From Bacillota bacterium (GTDB taxonomy: Bacteria > Bacillota > Clostridia > Acetivibrionales > DSM-1351), in contig JAEZOA010000095.1 of NCBI GenBank assembly GCA_023441625.1, positions 1-8,137 on the forward strand: a stretch of 8,137 bases of DNA. Reading direction: 5' to 3'. A program made the position numbers and the translations under genes. Below, piece by piece: positions 1 to 6,036 of this stretch (position 1 is its first letter; each line of letters begins with the position of its first letter). A model generated the notes under the pieces. The model saw nothing but the letters and a program-made list of their open reading frames with translations, had not been told where the DNA came from and did no database searches.

Positions 1-407
1 GCCTTACCCTTATCTACAATTACAAAAATAGCCTTATACATTGTATTCTTAGCACCTCTACTTTCTTCATTGTTATAATTAACATAGCTTCTAGCTCCAA
101 AAAGGCTTGTAATCGAAAGACTAAAAGCAATACCATGATGGGGCTTACTAAAAGCAAACTCCTTATTTAGTAATTCAAGAGCGTTATAAGCTGCGGATTT
201 TTCACTAATCAATATTGCAATTTCTCTTCTAATATCACCTAAATCCAGTAGCTTCAAAAAATGATTTTTGGTAGTTCCCTTGCCTAAAAAAACAGTACCT
301 CCAGATACGCCATTTTGTTTAGCAAATTTAACCACCTTGCTACCTAAACCATAATTTACAATAACAAAAAGCATATCCAGTTCTTTATCTATAGGAATAT
401 TATCCAC
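1..407 (-). CDS. PII-like (GlnB-family) nitrogen regulator, probable tandem-domain form, partial
   Basis: I translated this reading frame by hand. It opens at a GTG at 405-407, reads without a stop to the window edge (135 complete codons), and is truncated at its 3' end. Residues 11-105 look like one PII domain: a first strand (DMLFVIVNYG), a helix with GSKVVKFAKQNG, then GGTVFLGKGT at the base of the T-loop, and a closing segment with HHGIAFSLS. The canonical T-loop uridylylation tyrosine context is not visible. From about residue 124 (YKAIFVIVDKGK) a second first strand appears, so the full protein is probably two fused PII domains of more than 200 residues. PII proteins bind ATP/ADP and 2-oxoglutarate or related ligands and gate membrane transporters. 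Here the likely partner is the DUF1538 protein encoded immediately upstream. The start overlaps the DUF1538 stop by 8 bases and an AGGAGG lies about 11 bases upstream, suggesting translational coupling. The family call is fairly secure; ligand and partner are inferred. Confidence 0.8.
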   Translation of the reverse strand, partial: MDNIPIDKELDMLFVIVNYGLGSKVVKFAKQNGVSGGTVFLGKGTTKNHFLKLLDLGDIRREIAILISEKSAAYNALELLNKEFAFSKPHHGIAFSLSITSLFGARSYVNYNNEESRGAKNTMYKAIFVIVDKGK

Positions 408-1896
408 TTTTTTCCACACCTCCTTTTACCGATTTTATTTTAAAAATAAAACCTAGGATTTGTAAAGCAATTAATGGAGTCATCGCCACCATTGCTATTA
501 CTCCAAATCCGTCAACTAAGACATTTGCTCCTTCAATACTGTCTGCTGCACCCTGAGCAAAGGCTAAGATAAAGGTAGCAGTCATAGGACCCGAGGCAAC
601 GCCTCCTGAGTCAAAGGCAATTCCGACAAATAGTTTTGGAACAAAATAAGTCATTGTAATAGCTATTATATATCCAGGAAGAAGATAATGCCATAGTTGA
701 ATTTCAGGAACTATTATTCTTAGCATGGAGAGAGCGACAGAAAAACCAACTCCAATTGAAAGTGCAACCAATACAACCTTTTTCTTTACATAGCCACTGG
801 TAACATCTTCAATCTGATGTGTTAATACATGAACTGCCGGTTCTGCTAATATAGTTACTAAACCTAAAACAAAGCCTACAATGATAACAATAGATTTATT
901 TTCAAAAGATGCCAATTTAAAACCAATAATACTACCAACATCCATGAATCCTGCGTTTACGCCCGCTAGAAATAATACTAATCCAATAAAGGTATAAACA
1001 AGTCCCTTTAGTATCCTCCTAAAGGCTTTTTTATTTATTTTAAACGATATTTTCTGGAATATTAGAAATATTATTAGCATAGGAAGTAGTGCTACAAAAA
1101 TTTCACGTGAGATTTTAGGAATTTCATTAATAAAAGGTAAAATTATAGAATTCGATTCGGGAAGAATGTAATCCAGACTACCTGTAATTTCATCTGCCTC
1201 TGAAAAAATATTCATAAGCATAGCAGCAATTATGGCACCGGTGGAGGCAATAGCAACGAGACCAAAGCTATCCTTTTCAGAAGCTTTACTATCTTTTTTT
1301 AATGCAGAAGTACCAATGGCAAGAGCCAAGATAAATGGTACCGTAAGTGCACCTGTGGTAGCACCTGATGCATCAAAGGATATTGCTAAAAACTCACGAG
1401 ATGTAAATAATGCTAAAATGAATATTATTAAATATAGTACGGTTAATATTTTATATAAAGGAATATTATATACTATCCTTATTAATCCTAGTGAAAGTAA
1501 AATAGCAATACCAATAGATACAACAACTAAAATACTTGCTTTGGATATTAAACCTGATGTGACAAAATCTACTTGATCTGCAAGAATATGAAGGTCTGGT
1601 TCGGCAACTGAAATAAAAAATCCTAGTATAATTCCGGCTATAGCTATTATCCATATCTTATTGCTCTTAGTTAGATTTGCTCCCATTAGATTACCAATTG
1701 GTGTTATACCAATATCTACTCCAAATAAAAATATAGATAATCCTATAACTATAAAAAATGCACCAAGAATAAATCTTAATAATAGTGGAGTCTCAAGCGG
1801 TGTAATAACAAAATTTAGTATTAAAACGATTATTGTAATTGGGAGTACTGATGATAAAACTTCTTTGAATTTCTCTATTAATACATTCAAATACAA
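400..1896 (-). CDS. DUF1538-family membrane protein with two internal repeats, putative cation transporter
   Basis: This is a 498-residue, strongly hydrophobic protein with many predicted membrane helices. It contains two copies of the DUF1538 domain about 253 residues apart. Matching signatures are AEPDLHILADQVDFVTSG (98-115) with AEPAVHVLTHQIEDVTSG (351-368), FDASGATTGALTVPFILALA (174-193) with FDSGGVASGPMTATFILAFA (428-447), and DSFGLVAIA (209-217) with DGFGVIAMV (462-470). The acidic AEP and FD motifs lie next to predicted helices and could coordinate ions. From memory, a pair of separate DUF1538 proteins from Halomonas (UmpA/UmpB) was reported as a Na+(Li+,K+)/H+ antiporter; here the two halves are one chain. 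The start is a TTG at 1894-1896: an in-frame TGA lies directly upstream, and GAGAGG on the minus strand (1903-1908) sits 6 bases away. The next gene overlaps its stop and encodes a PII-like regulator. Membrane location and family are well supported; transport function is inferred. Confidence 0.85.
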   Translation of the reverse strand: MYLNVLIEKFKEVLSSVLPITIIVLILNFVITPLETPLLLRFILGAFFIVIGLSIFLFGVDIGITPIGNLMGANLTKSNKIWIIAIAGIILGFFISVAEPDLHILADQVDFVTSGLISKASILVVVSIGIAILLSLGLIRIVYNIPLYKILTVLYLIIFILALFTSREFLAISFDASGATTGALTVPFILALAIGTSALKKDSKASEKDSFGLVAIASTGAIIAAMLMNIFSEADEITGSLDYILPESNSIILPFINEIPKISREIFVALLPMLIIFLIFQKISFKINKKAFRRILKGLVYTFIGLVLFLAGVNAGFMDVGSIIGFKLASFENKSIVIIVGFVLGLVTILAEPAVHVLTHQIEDVTSGYVKKKVVLVALSIGVGFSVALSMLRIIVPEIQLWHYLLPGYIIAITMTYFVPKLFVGIAFDSGGVASGPMTATFILAFAQGAADSIEGANVLVDGFGVIAMVAMTPLIALQILGFIFKIKSVKGGVEKSG

Positions 1897-1986
1897 TCAC
1901 ATCCTCTCTTCGTGCTTATTTATAATGCGTATTAGGGAGAATAAATATTATTCAAAATTGTACTGGTTATATTTGCTAAGCAAGAG

Positions 1987-2030
1987 ATCTATAAAATTGC
2001 ACACTTACTCTATCTAGATTTTATAAAGAT
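1987..2030 (-). promoter_or_regulatory. Second leader hairpin upstream of the DUF1538 gene
   Basis: ATAAAAT (1991-1997) pairs with ATTTTAT (2018-2024), extended by ATCT (1987-1990) with AGAT (2027-2030) across a two-base bulge. The loop is 20 bases. A further possible helix lies at 2058-2063 with 2098-2103 (AATCTG/CAGATT), enclosing AGTAT/ATACT (2072-2076 with 2085-2089). All helices are AT-rich, so this is weaker evidence than the 2134-2184 hairpin. Confidence 0.3.
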
Positions 2031-2133
2031 ACATTGATATGGGTAACTTATGTGTAGAATCTGATATTCTGAGTATTATCTTATATACTGCGACATCCAG
2101 ATTTCAATAAAACTTACATTTAGGGCATATATG

Positions 2134-2184
2134 ATAGACTTTAACACAAAAGGTGAAGGGTTATTTATTTTCCTTTAAGTCTAT
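2134..2184 (-). promoter_or_regulatory. Leader hairpin in the DUF1538 5' region
   Basis: ATAGACTT (2134-2141) pairs perfectly with AAGTCTAT (2177-2184). Inside it AAAGG (2149-2153) pairs with CCTTT (2172-2176), leaving a 7-base one-sided bulge and an 18-base loop. Thirteen base pairs in two stacked helices exceed what I would expect casually in AT-rich DNA, though chance is not excluded. It would lie in the leader if the promoter near 2308 is used. No known riboswitch class was recognised. Confidence 0.4.
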
Positions 2185-2217
2185 GAATTTCTGTATTACT
2201 TATGGGATATCTCAGCT

Positions 2218-2328
2218 AGTTTGCAAATAGAAAAATTAATTTTTGATTAGCAATATATTTCCCTAAGGTGTTTACAGCTAGTCTTAGCCTCCTTCCTATC
2301 ATTAAGTATTATAGCATATTTGCAAACT
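2218..2328. repeat. 12-base perfect inverted repeat around the candidate promoter
   Basis: AGTTTGCAAATA at 2218-2229 is exactly complementary to TATTTGCAAACT at 2317-2328. Each arm has the palindromic core TTTGCAAA, so each could itself be a protein-binding site. The right arm lies between the -35 and -10 positions of the minus-strand promoter; the left arm lies about 75-85 bases into its transcript. This suits a repressor with two operators. If transcription starts near 2301, the right arm is not in the RNA, so a DNA role is more likely than an RNA stem. Confidence 0.55.
2308..2316 (-). promoter_or_regulatory. Candidate extended -10 promoter for the DUF1538/PII operon
   Basis: On the minus strand these bases read TGCTATAAT, a perfect extended -10 element. 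The -35 region 17 bases upstream (TTTTCT) is poor, as is common for extended -10 promoters. Transcription would begin near 2301, giving a leader of about 400 nt before the DUF1538 TTG start. No better promoter closer to the gene was evident. Assignment to this operon is inferred from orientation. Confidence 0.45.
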
Positions 2329-2480
2329 GTAGAAAATAAATTTTGAGTTTTGGCGAAAAATAAATTTGAGGTGCTATATTTATGTTTTAGGAAAAAGCGT
2401 TATGTATACATATAAAAAGTGATTTGGTTTTTGGTTGAATTTAAATTATTTGAGTATGATATATAGTGAATGTATAATAT

Positions 2481-2485
2481 GGAGG
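2481..2485 (+). promoter_or_regulatory. Ribosome binding site that decides the CNNM start
   Basis: GGAGG lies 9 bases before the TTG at 2495. It sits inside the longer open frame, so the upstream TTG at 2435 would waste it. The in-frame TTG at 2486 directly abuts it and is too close to be used. Confidence 0.75.
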
Positions 2486-2494
2486 TTGAATTGC

Positions 2495-3799
2495 TTGTTA
2501 TTAAGAATTTTATTACTGATTATTTTAGTGATGCTCAATGCCTTTTTCTCTGGAGCTGAAATTGCACTTATATCCTTAAATGATAAACTAATTAAAAAGC
2601 AATCAGAAGAAGGAAATAAAAAAGCAAAACAGCTCTATGCTTTTTTGAGTGAACCTAGCAAATTTTTAGCTACAATTCAGATAGGGATAACCCTTGCAGG
2701 ATTTTTGGCAAGTGCATTTGCAACTGAGAGCTTCGTGGATGATTTGGTTATAGCTGTAATGAAAACCGGGTTACCTGTTGCAGAATCCATTATAAGAACA
2801 GTATCATTAATAATAATCACAATAGTACTTTCGTATTTCACCTTGGTCTTTGGTGAGCTGATACCTAAAAGGGTCGCAATGCAAAAGGCTGATATTATTT
2901 CTAGGATAGCAGTTGGACCGTTGACTATAATTTCCCGTTTAACTAGTCCCTTTGTGAAGCTTCTTACAGTCTCAACTAACTTTTTTATAAAATTATTTGG
3001 GGGAAATCCTACTGCTGCTGATGATGAATGGGTTACTGAAGAAGAGATTAGGATGATGATGGAGGTAGGAGAAGAGAAAGGGGTTATTCAAGACGCGGAA
3101 AAAGAAATGATAGACAATGTATTTGAGTTCGATGATAAGCGAGTGTCAGAAATAATGACCCCGAGAACTGATATAATCGGTATCCGAGCTGATTCTCAAC
3201 TCAAATATGTTATCGGGGTTATGGATAAGGAAAAATATACTAGAATTCCAGTTTATAAAGAAAATATCGATAATGTGGTTGGAATATTACATGTTAAGGA
3301 TCTAATTCAATTTTTTCAAAGCAATGAAAAAGAGTTTAACTTAGCTGAAATTATTAGAAGCCCATATTTTATCCCCGAATCTAAAAAGATAGATGAGTTG
3401 TTTGCTGAACTAAAAAAATACAAGGTACATTTGGCTGTTGTCATTGATGAATATGGTGGCACAGCAGGTATTGTAACTATGGAAGATCTAGTTGAAGAAA
3501 TAGTTGGCAATATATTTGATGAATATGATATTGAGGAAAAGGATATCGAATATATAGATAATAATACTTTTATTTTTGATGGTTCAATTAGTTTGGATAA
3601 AGCAAAGGAAACTCTGAACGAGGATTTTCCAGTTGATGATTTTGATACATTGGGTGGATTTATTATAGATTTGCTTGGTAGAATTCCAGAACAAGAAGAG
3701 ACTCCAGTTGTCGAAACTGAAAACATTATATTTAAGGTAGTAAAGATGGAAGGAAAACGTATTGAAAAGATAAAGGCAGCGAAAAAATTAAACAATTAA
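2495..3799 (+). CDS. CNNM/CorC-family membrane protein with CBS pair, probable Mg2+/Co2+ efflux (hemolysin-C-like)
   Basis: This 434-residue protein has the standard architecture of its family. A DUF21/CNNM membrane domain (about 1-180) carries the signatures NAFFSGAE (15-22) and GELIPKR (120-126). A CBS pair follows (about 205-345) with MTPR (221-224), HVKDL (266-270) and the hallmark DEYGGTAGIVTMEDL (318-332). A CorC_HlyC C-terminal domain (about 352-428) completes it. Relatives such as CorC, MpfA and human CNNM export Mg2+ or Co2+, with the CBS pair sensing ATP-Mg; older annotations call them hemolysins. I place the start at TTG 2495: GGAGG at 2481-2485 is 9 bases away, and the protein then begins MLLRILLLIILVMLNAFFSG as in its relatives. 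The open frame reaches back to a TTG at 2435, but that extension has no ribosome binding site and no family resemblance. It is a single-gene unit, divergent from DUF1538. Ion specificity cannot be read from sequence. Confidence 0.92.
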   Translation: MLLRILLLIILVMLNAFFSGAEIALISLNDKLIKKQSEEGNKKAKQLYAFLSEPSKFLATIQIGITLAGFLASAFATESFVDDLVIAVMKTGLPVAESIIRTVSLIIITIVLSYFTLVFGELIPKRVAMQKADIISRIAVGPLTIISRLTSPFVKLLTVSTNFFIKLFGGNPTAADDEWVTEEEIRMMMEVGEEKGVIQDAEKEMIDNVFEFDDKRVSEIMTPRTDIIGIRADSQLKYVIGVMDKEKYTRIPVYKENIDNVVGILHVKDLIQFFQSNEKEFNLAEIIRSPYFIPESKKIDELFAELKKYKVHLAVVIDEYGGTAGIVTMEDLVEEIVGNIFDEYDIEEKDIEYIDNNTFIFDGSISLDKAKETLNEDFPVDDFDTLGGFIIDLLGRIPEQEETPVVETENIIFKVVKMEGKRIEKIKAAKKLNN

Positions 3800-3849
3800 C
3801 TAGTTATTCTTTTTAATAATATGAAGAGTTAGCTTTATAATTAACATAA

Positions 3850-3872
3850 GCAATGTTGGCTTGCCAACTTGC
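3850..3872 (+). terminator. Possible terminator hairpin after the CNNM gene
   Basis: GTTGGC (3855-3860) pairs with GCCAAC (3863-3868), and GCAA (3850-3853) with TTGC (3869-3872) around a single bulged T. Together these give ten base pairs, about 50 bases past the stop codon. The following sequence is GCTGTTTATTAATATATTT, so the U-tract is interrupted and the terminator is imperfect. It is the only GC-containing hairpin between the CNNM gene and the next promoter. Confidence 0.45.
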
Positions 3873-3945
3873 GCTGTTTATTAATATATTTAATACACTA
3901 ATTATGAAAATTAATAAATCAATTAAAAATATTTAAATAAATATA

Positions 3946-3974
3946 TTGACATTATTTACATTTAAGAATAATAT
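3946..3974 (+). promoter_or_regulatory. Sigma-A-type promoter of the DUF2089/DUF4097 operon
   Basis: A consensus -35 TTGACA (3946-3951) is separated by 17 bases from a -10 TAATAT (3969-3974). Transcription should start near 3981, giving a 5' leader of about 110 nt. The surrounding DNA (3880-4080) is extremely AT-rich, resembling an UP-element and easily melted region. This is the best promoter in the window. Confidence 0.7.
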
Positions 3975-3999
3975 ATATTTATAAGTTAATAATATTAAT

Positions 4000-4061
4000 T
4001 AGAAACTTAAAAAAATTAATTTTATATTACTAAAGAATAAAAATGAAATGTTTAGTTTCTA
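4000..4061 (+). repeat. Inverted repeat in the DUF2089 operon leader
   Basis: TAGAAACT (4000-4007) is the exact reverse complement of AGTTTCTA (4054-4061), and three more A-T pairs continue inside after a one-base bulge. The arms flank about 46 bases of AT-only-like sequence inside the predicted leader, ending roughly 20 bases before the ribosome binding site. It could be an RNA stem or two half-sites for a regulator, possibly the HTH protein encoded just downstream. Function is unknown. Confidence 0.35.
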
Positions 4062-4091
4062 GGCAATTTTAATATTTTAAGAGGTGATAAT

Positions 4092-4460
4092 ATGACAAGA
4101 GAAGCTATGGGAAAGTGCCCTGTTTGTGGTAATGAAACAAAGGTTACAAGAATAACCTGTAATAGTTGTGATACAGTTATCGAGGGACATTTTAGTCTTT
4201 GCAAATTCTGCAAACTTACAAATGATCAAAAGGTATTTTTGGATGTATTTATTAAATGTAGAGGCAATATAAAAGAGGTTGAAAAAGAGCTTGGTATCTC
4301 ATATCCTACAGTAAAAAACAAACTAGAAGATGTAGCATCAGCACTTGGGCATAAGGGGGCACCTGAACCTATCGTTCCAGGTAAGAACAAGGAAATACTT
4401 GACAAACTAAATTCTGGAGAGATAAGCGTTGAGGAAGCAGTTGAGCTGATGAAAGATTAA
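4092..4460 (+). CDS. DUF2089-family zinc-ribbon/HTH protein, probable transcriptional regulator
   Basis: This 122-residue protein starts at ATG 4092 behind GAGGTG (4081-4086). An N-terminal zinc ribbon is formed by C9-x2-C12 and C23-x2-C26; a further CxxC pair (C37, C40) follows. Residues 58-86 (GNIKEVEKELGIS then YPTVKNKLEDVASALG) look like a helix-turn-helix of the sigma-region-4/LuxR kind, with recognition helix around YPTVKNKL. This combination is the DUF2089 family, whose members are mostly uncharacterised. The last 22 residues (EILDKLNSGEISVEEAVELM) form a SHOCT-like helical motif repeated at the start of the next protein. The gene lies 38 bases before the DUF4097 gene and shares its promoter, so it is a good candidate regulator of, or partner for, that protein. 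DNA binding is inferred from the fold; no target is known. Confidence 0.85.
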   Translation: MTREAMGKCPVCGNETKVTRITCNSCDTVIEGHFSLCKFCKLTNDQKVFLDVFIKCRGNIKEVEKELGISYPTVKNKLEDVASALGHKGAPEPIVPGKNKEILDKLNSGEISVEEAVELMKD

Positions 4461-4498
4461 TCGTAAATTAATAGTTTAAATTAGGAGGGATTTTAACA

Positions 4499-5698
4499 AT
4501 GTCAATTAGTGAAGAAAAATTATTAATATTGAAGATGCTTGAAGAAAAGAAAATATCAAGCGAGGAGGCAGCAAAGCTTTTAGCGGCATTAGAACCAGAA
4601 CCTAAACAGGAAAATACTGATTATAGAAAAAATCAAAGGCATAATAATTTTGCTGAAGAGGCTGCAAAGGTTCGAGATAGAGTTAATCAGTGGAAAAAAG
4701 AATTTAAGACCAATTATGACCAGACTGATTTCGATAATATGATTGATGATTTTGCAACTAAGGCTGAAAAGGTTGGTAAGAATGTTGCTGCAACAACTTT
4801 TGGAATAGTTGATAAAGTAATAGATTATGTTGGAAGCTTCGTTGATACTAATTCTTTTAATATTTTTGGAAACCTGCAGTCAGTTCAGAAGAATTTTGAG
4901 ATTTTCCCTGCTGAAGGTGCAACGCTTGAGATTTTAGGAACAAATGGTTCAATTGTTATCAAGAAACATCTGGATCCTAAGGTTACAATTATTTCAAGAA
5001 TAAAAAGCCCTGTTCCAGATGGTGAAGGCATAGTTTCCTTCAATGAGGATCCAAGTGCAATTTCAATAAAGGTGGATAGTGCAGCAAAAAATGTAAGTGT
5101 ATCTTATGAGATTTTTTTACCTGAAAGTAAGTTTAAATTAATTAAGATTGAGAACTCAAATGGAAAGATTTATGTTGAAGACTCAATATCTGAAGAAATT
5201 ATTGCCACTACAAAAAATGCTCATATTGAGTTTATGGGTGTTAACAGTGATAAAATAGCTATAAACACCAAAAATGGAAGAGTTCAAATGAACTATATTA
5301 CTGGAAATAAAATTGATATTAATACTAGCAATGCTGTTATTGACATAAAACATATTAAGGTACAGGATATAAATGCAGTAACTATAAATGGTAGGATTAC
5401 ATTAGAAAATGCCCAAAACCTAGACGAAAATACAGATATGAATATGTATTTGAAAACCTCTAATGGTGGAATCAAGGTTAATATGAATGATATGGATGGG
5501 AGAGCATACAAAGTAAAAGCACGCGCAAGTAATGGAACTATTAACCTACTTATCCCTGAAATAATATACCATAATGTGAATCGCAGGGGCGAGACAGGAA
5601 GCTTTGTTGAAGCTGAAAGCAAAGATTTCGAGTCTGGACTAAATAAGGTAATCATTACTGGTGAAACCATGAATGGACTTATTGAAATTGTAAAGTAA
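4499..5698 (+). CDS. YvlB/LiaX-like DUF4097 beta-repeat protein with SHOCT-like N-terminus
   Basis: This 399-residue protein starts at ATG 4499, 10 bases after AGGAGG (4483-4488). Residues 1-31 are a SHOCT-like helical motif (ILKMLEEKKISSEEAAKLLA). A charged, largely helical linker follows (about 40-130). Residues 135-399 are a DUF4097 beta-repeat domain. Successive turns carry an N-G or N-A pair at 149, 221, 240, 259, 278, 297, 322, 345 and 392; four consecutive steps are exactly 19 residues, as in a beta-solenoid. There is no signal peptide or membrane segment. Relatives include B. subtilis YvlB, in a cell-envelope-stress (sigma-W) operon, and enterococcal LiaX, linked to daptomycin and antimicrobial-peptide sensing. 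Here it is paired with a DUF2089 protein; the PspC-like and YvlD-type genes common beside yvlB are absent from the window. An envelope-stress role is inferred from relatives. Confidence 0.85.
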   Translation: MSISEEKLLILKMLEEKKISSEEAAKLLAALEPEPKQENTDYRKNQRHNNFAEEAAKVRDRVNQWKKEFKTNYDQTDFDNMIDDFATKAEKVGKNVAATTFGIVDKVIDYVGSFVDTNSFNIFGNLQSVQKNFEIFPAEGATLEILGTNGSIVIKKHLDPKVTIISRIKSPVPDGEGIVSFNEDPSAISIKVDSAAKNVSVSYEIFLPESKFKLIKIENSNGKIYVEDSISEEIIATTKNAHIEFMGVNSDKIAINTKNGRVQMNYITGNKIDINTSNAVIDIKHIKVQDINAVTINGRITLENAQNLDENTDMNMYLKTSNGGIKVNMNDMDGRAYKVKARASNGTINLLIPEIIYHNVNRRGETGSFVEAESKDFESGLNKVIITGETMNGLIEIVK

Positions 5699-5773
5699 TT
5701 TGAAAGCGTCTTACTTAAATCTTGGAACTATATTTAAGCTTATGTGATTTTATTTGAATACAGAAGATCATTC

Positions 5774-5820
5774 CACAAAAGAACTATCTGAAGTTTTTAT
5801 TATCAGATAGTTCTTTTGTG
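5774..5820. terminator. Strong, probably bidirectional terminator after the DUF4097 gene
   Basis: CACAAAAGAACTATCTGA (5774-5791) and TCAGATAGTTCTTTTGTG (5803-5820) form a perfect 18-bp hairpin with an 11-base loop. The A-tract in the left arm and T-tract in the right arm can act as U-tracts on either strand once the inner 11-bp helix forms. It closes the DUF2089/DUF4097 operon 75 bases past its stop and insulates prfA. Confidence 0.85.
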
Positions 5821-5872
5821 TGCCCAGTATGTGCGTAATCCCATAGAATTAGAGTTTTAGGGAACACTAATC

Positions 5873-5908
5873 AATTGTGCAGCAATTTTGAATTGCGCAC
5901 CAATTTTG
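5873..5908 (+). repeat. Two 18-bp tandem repeats at the prfA promoter, operator-like
   Basis: AATTGTGCAGCAATTTTG (5873-5890) is followed directly by AATTGCGCACCAATTTTG (5891-5908), identical at 16 of 18 positions. Each copy contains an interrupted dyad, AATTG-N5-CAATT, the form of a dimeric repressor site. The second copy overlaps the -35 position of the prfA promoter. The pair can also fold as a hairpin (GCAATT 5882-5887 with AATTGC 5891-5896, extended by TGC/GCA and TTG/CAA across two bulges). Confidence 0.65.
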
Positions 5909-5921
5909 TTCATGATATAAT
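5893..5921 (+). promoter_or_regulatory. Extended -10 promoter of prfA
   Basis: TGATATAAT (5913-5921) is a perfect extended -10 element. Seventeen bases upstream TTGCGC (5893-5898) gives a partial -35. Transcription should start near 5928, leaving a leader of about 110 nt with no recognised structure. The -35 lies inside the second 18-bp tandem repeat. Confidence 0.65.
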
Positions 5922-6036
5922 ACTTAATTGCATATGTCATGTTTAAAAATGCATTCTTACAATAATTAAGGATTAATATTTATATAGTCTAAACCTAGAT
6001 TTACATTTTCAATTAGAAATTTAAACGGAGGATTTT

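Larger units (their letters stand above)
1897..2494. other. Divergent intergenic region, about 600 bases, non-coding
   Basis: This gap separates the minus-strand DUF1538 operon from the plus-strand CNNM gene. I see no credible gene: the short open frames lack a ribosome binding site and family resemblance. It does contain organised sequence: a minus-strand extended -10 promoter candidate, a 12-base inverted repeat around it, an A5-T5-type palindrome at 2231-2244, a 12-base palindrome TATGTATACATA at 2401-2412, and several hairpins between 1987 and 2184. I compared it by eye with M-box, c-di-AMP (ydaO) and related ion riboswitch cores and found no convincing match. No clear plus-strand promoter for the CNNM gene could be picked. 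Confidence 0.6.

Noticed and set aside
1232..1576. Plus-strand open frame of 114 codons
   Set aside because: It lies wholly inside the DUF1538 gene on the other strand, has no ribosome binding site, and resembles no family.
1661..2017. Plus-strand open frame of 118 codons extending into the divergent gap
   Set aside because: Most of it is antisense to the DUF1538 gene. The remainder is low-complexity, with no ribosome binding site.
2250..2340. Possible M-box or c-di-AMP riboswitch suggested by ACAGCTAG and GGAAGGAGG segments
   Set aside because: The flanking conserved cores of both riboswitch classes are missing on either strand. An Rfam search would settle it.
2473..2478. TATAAT on the plus strand before the CNNM gene
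   Set aside because: It is two bases from the ribosome binding site; transcription starting from it would begin at or after that site, so it cannot serve as the promoter of this start.
3316..3795. Minus-strand open frame of 159 codons
   Set aside because: It is antisense to the CBS and CorC_HlyC part of the CNNM gene. The Ser/Ile-rich composition is typical of a shadow frame.
5293..5670. Minus-strand open frame of 125 codons
   Set aside because: It is antisense to the DUF4097 repeat domain and looks hydrophobic only because of the codons on the opposite strand.
5714..5738. CTTAAAT/ATTTAAG inverted repeat after the DUF4097 gene
   Set aside because: Seven A/T-dominated pairs with little stability, and the perfect 18-bp hairpin just downstream is the convincing terminator.
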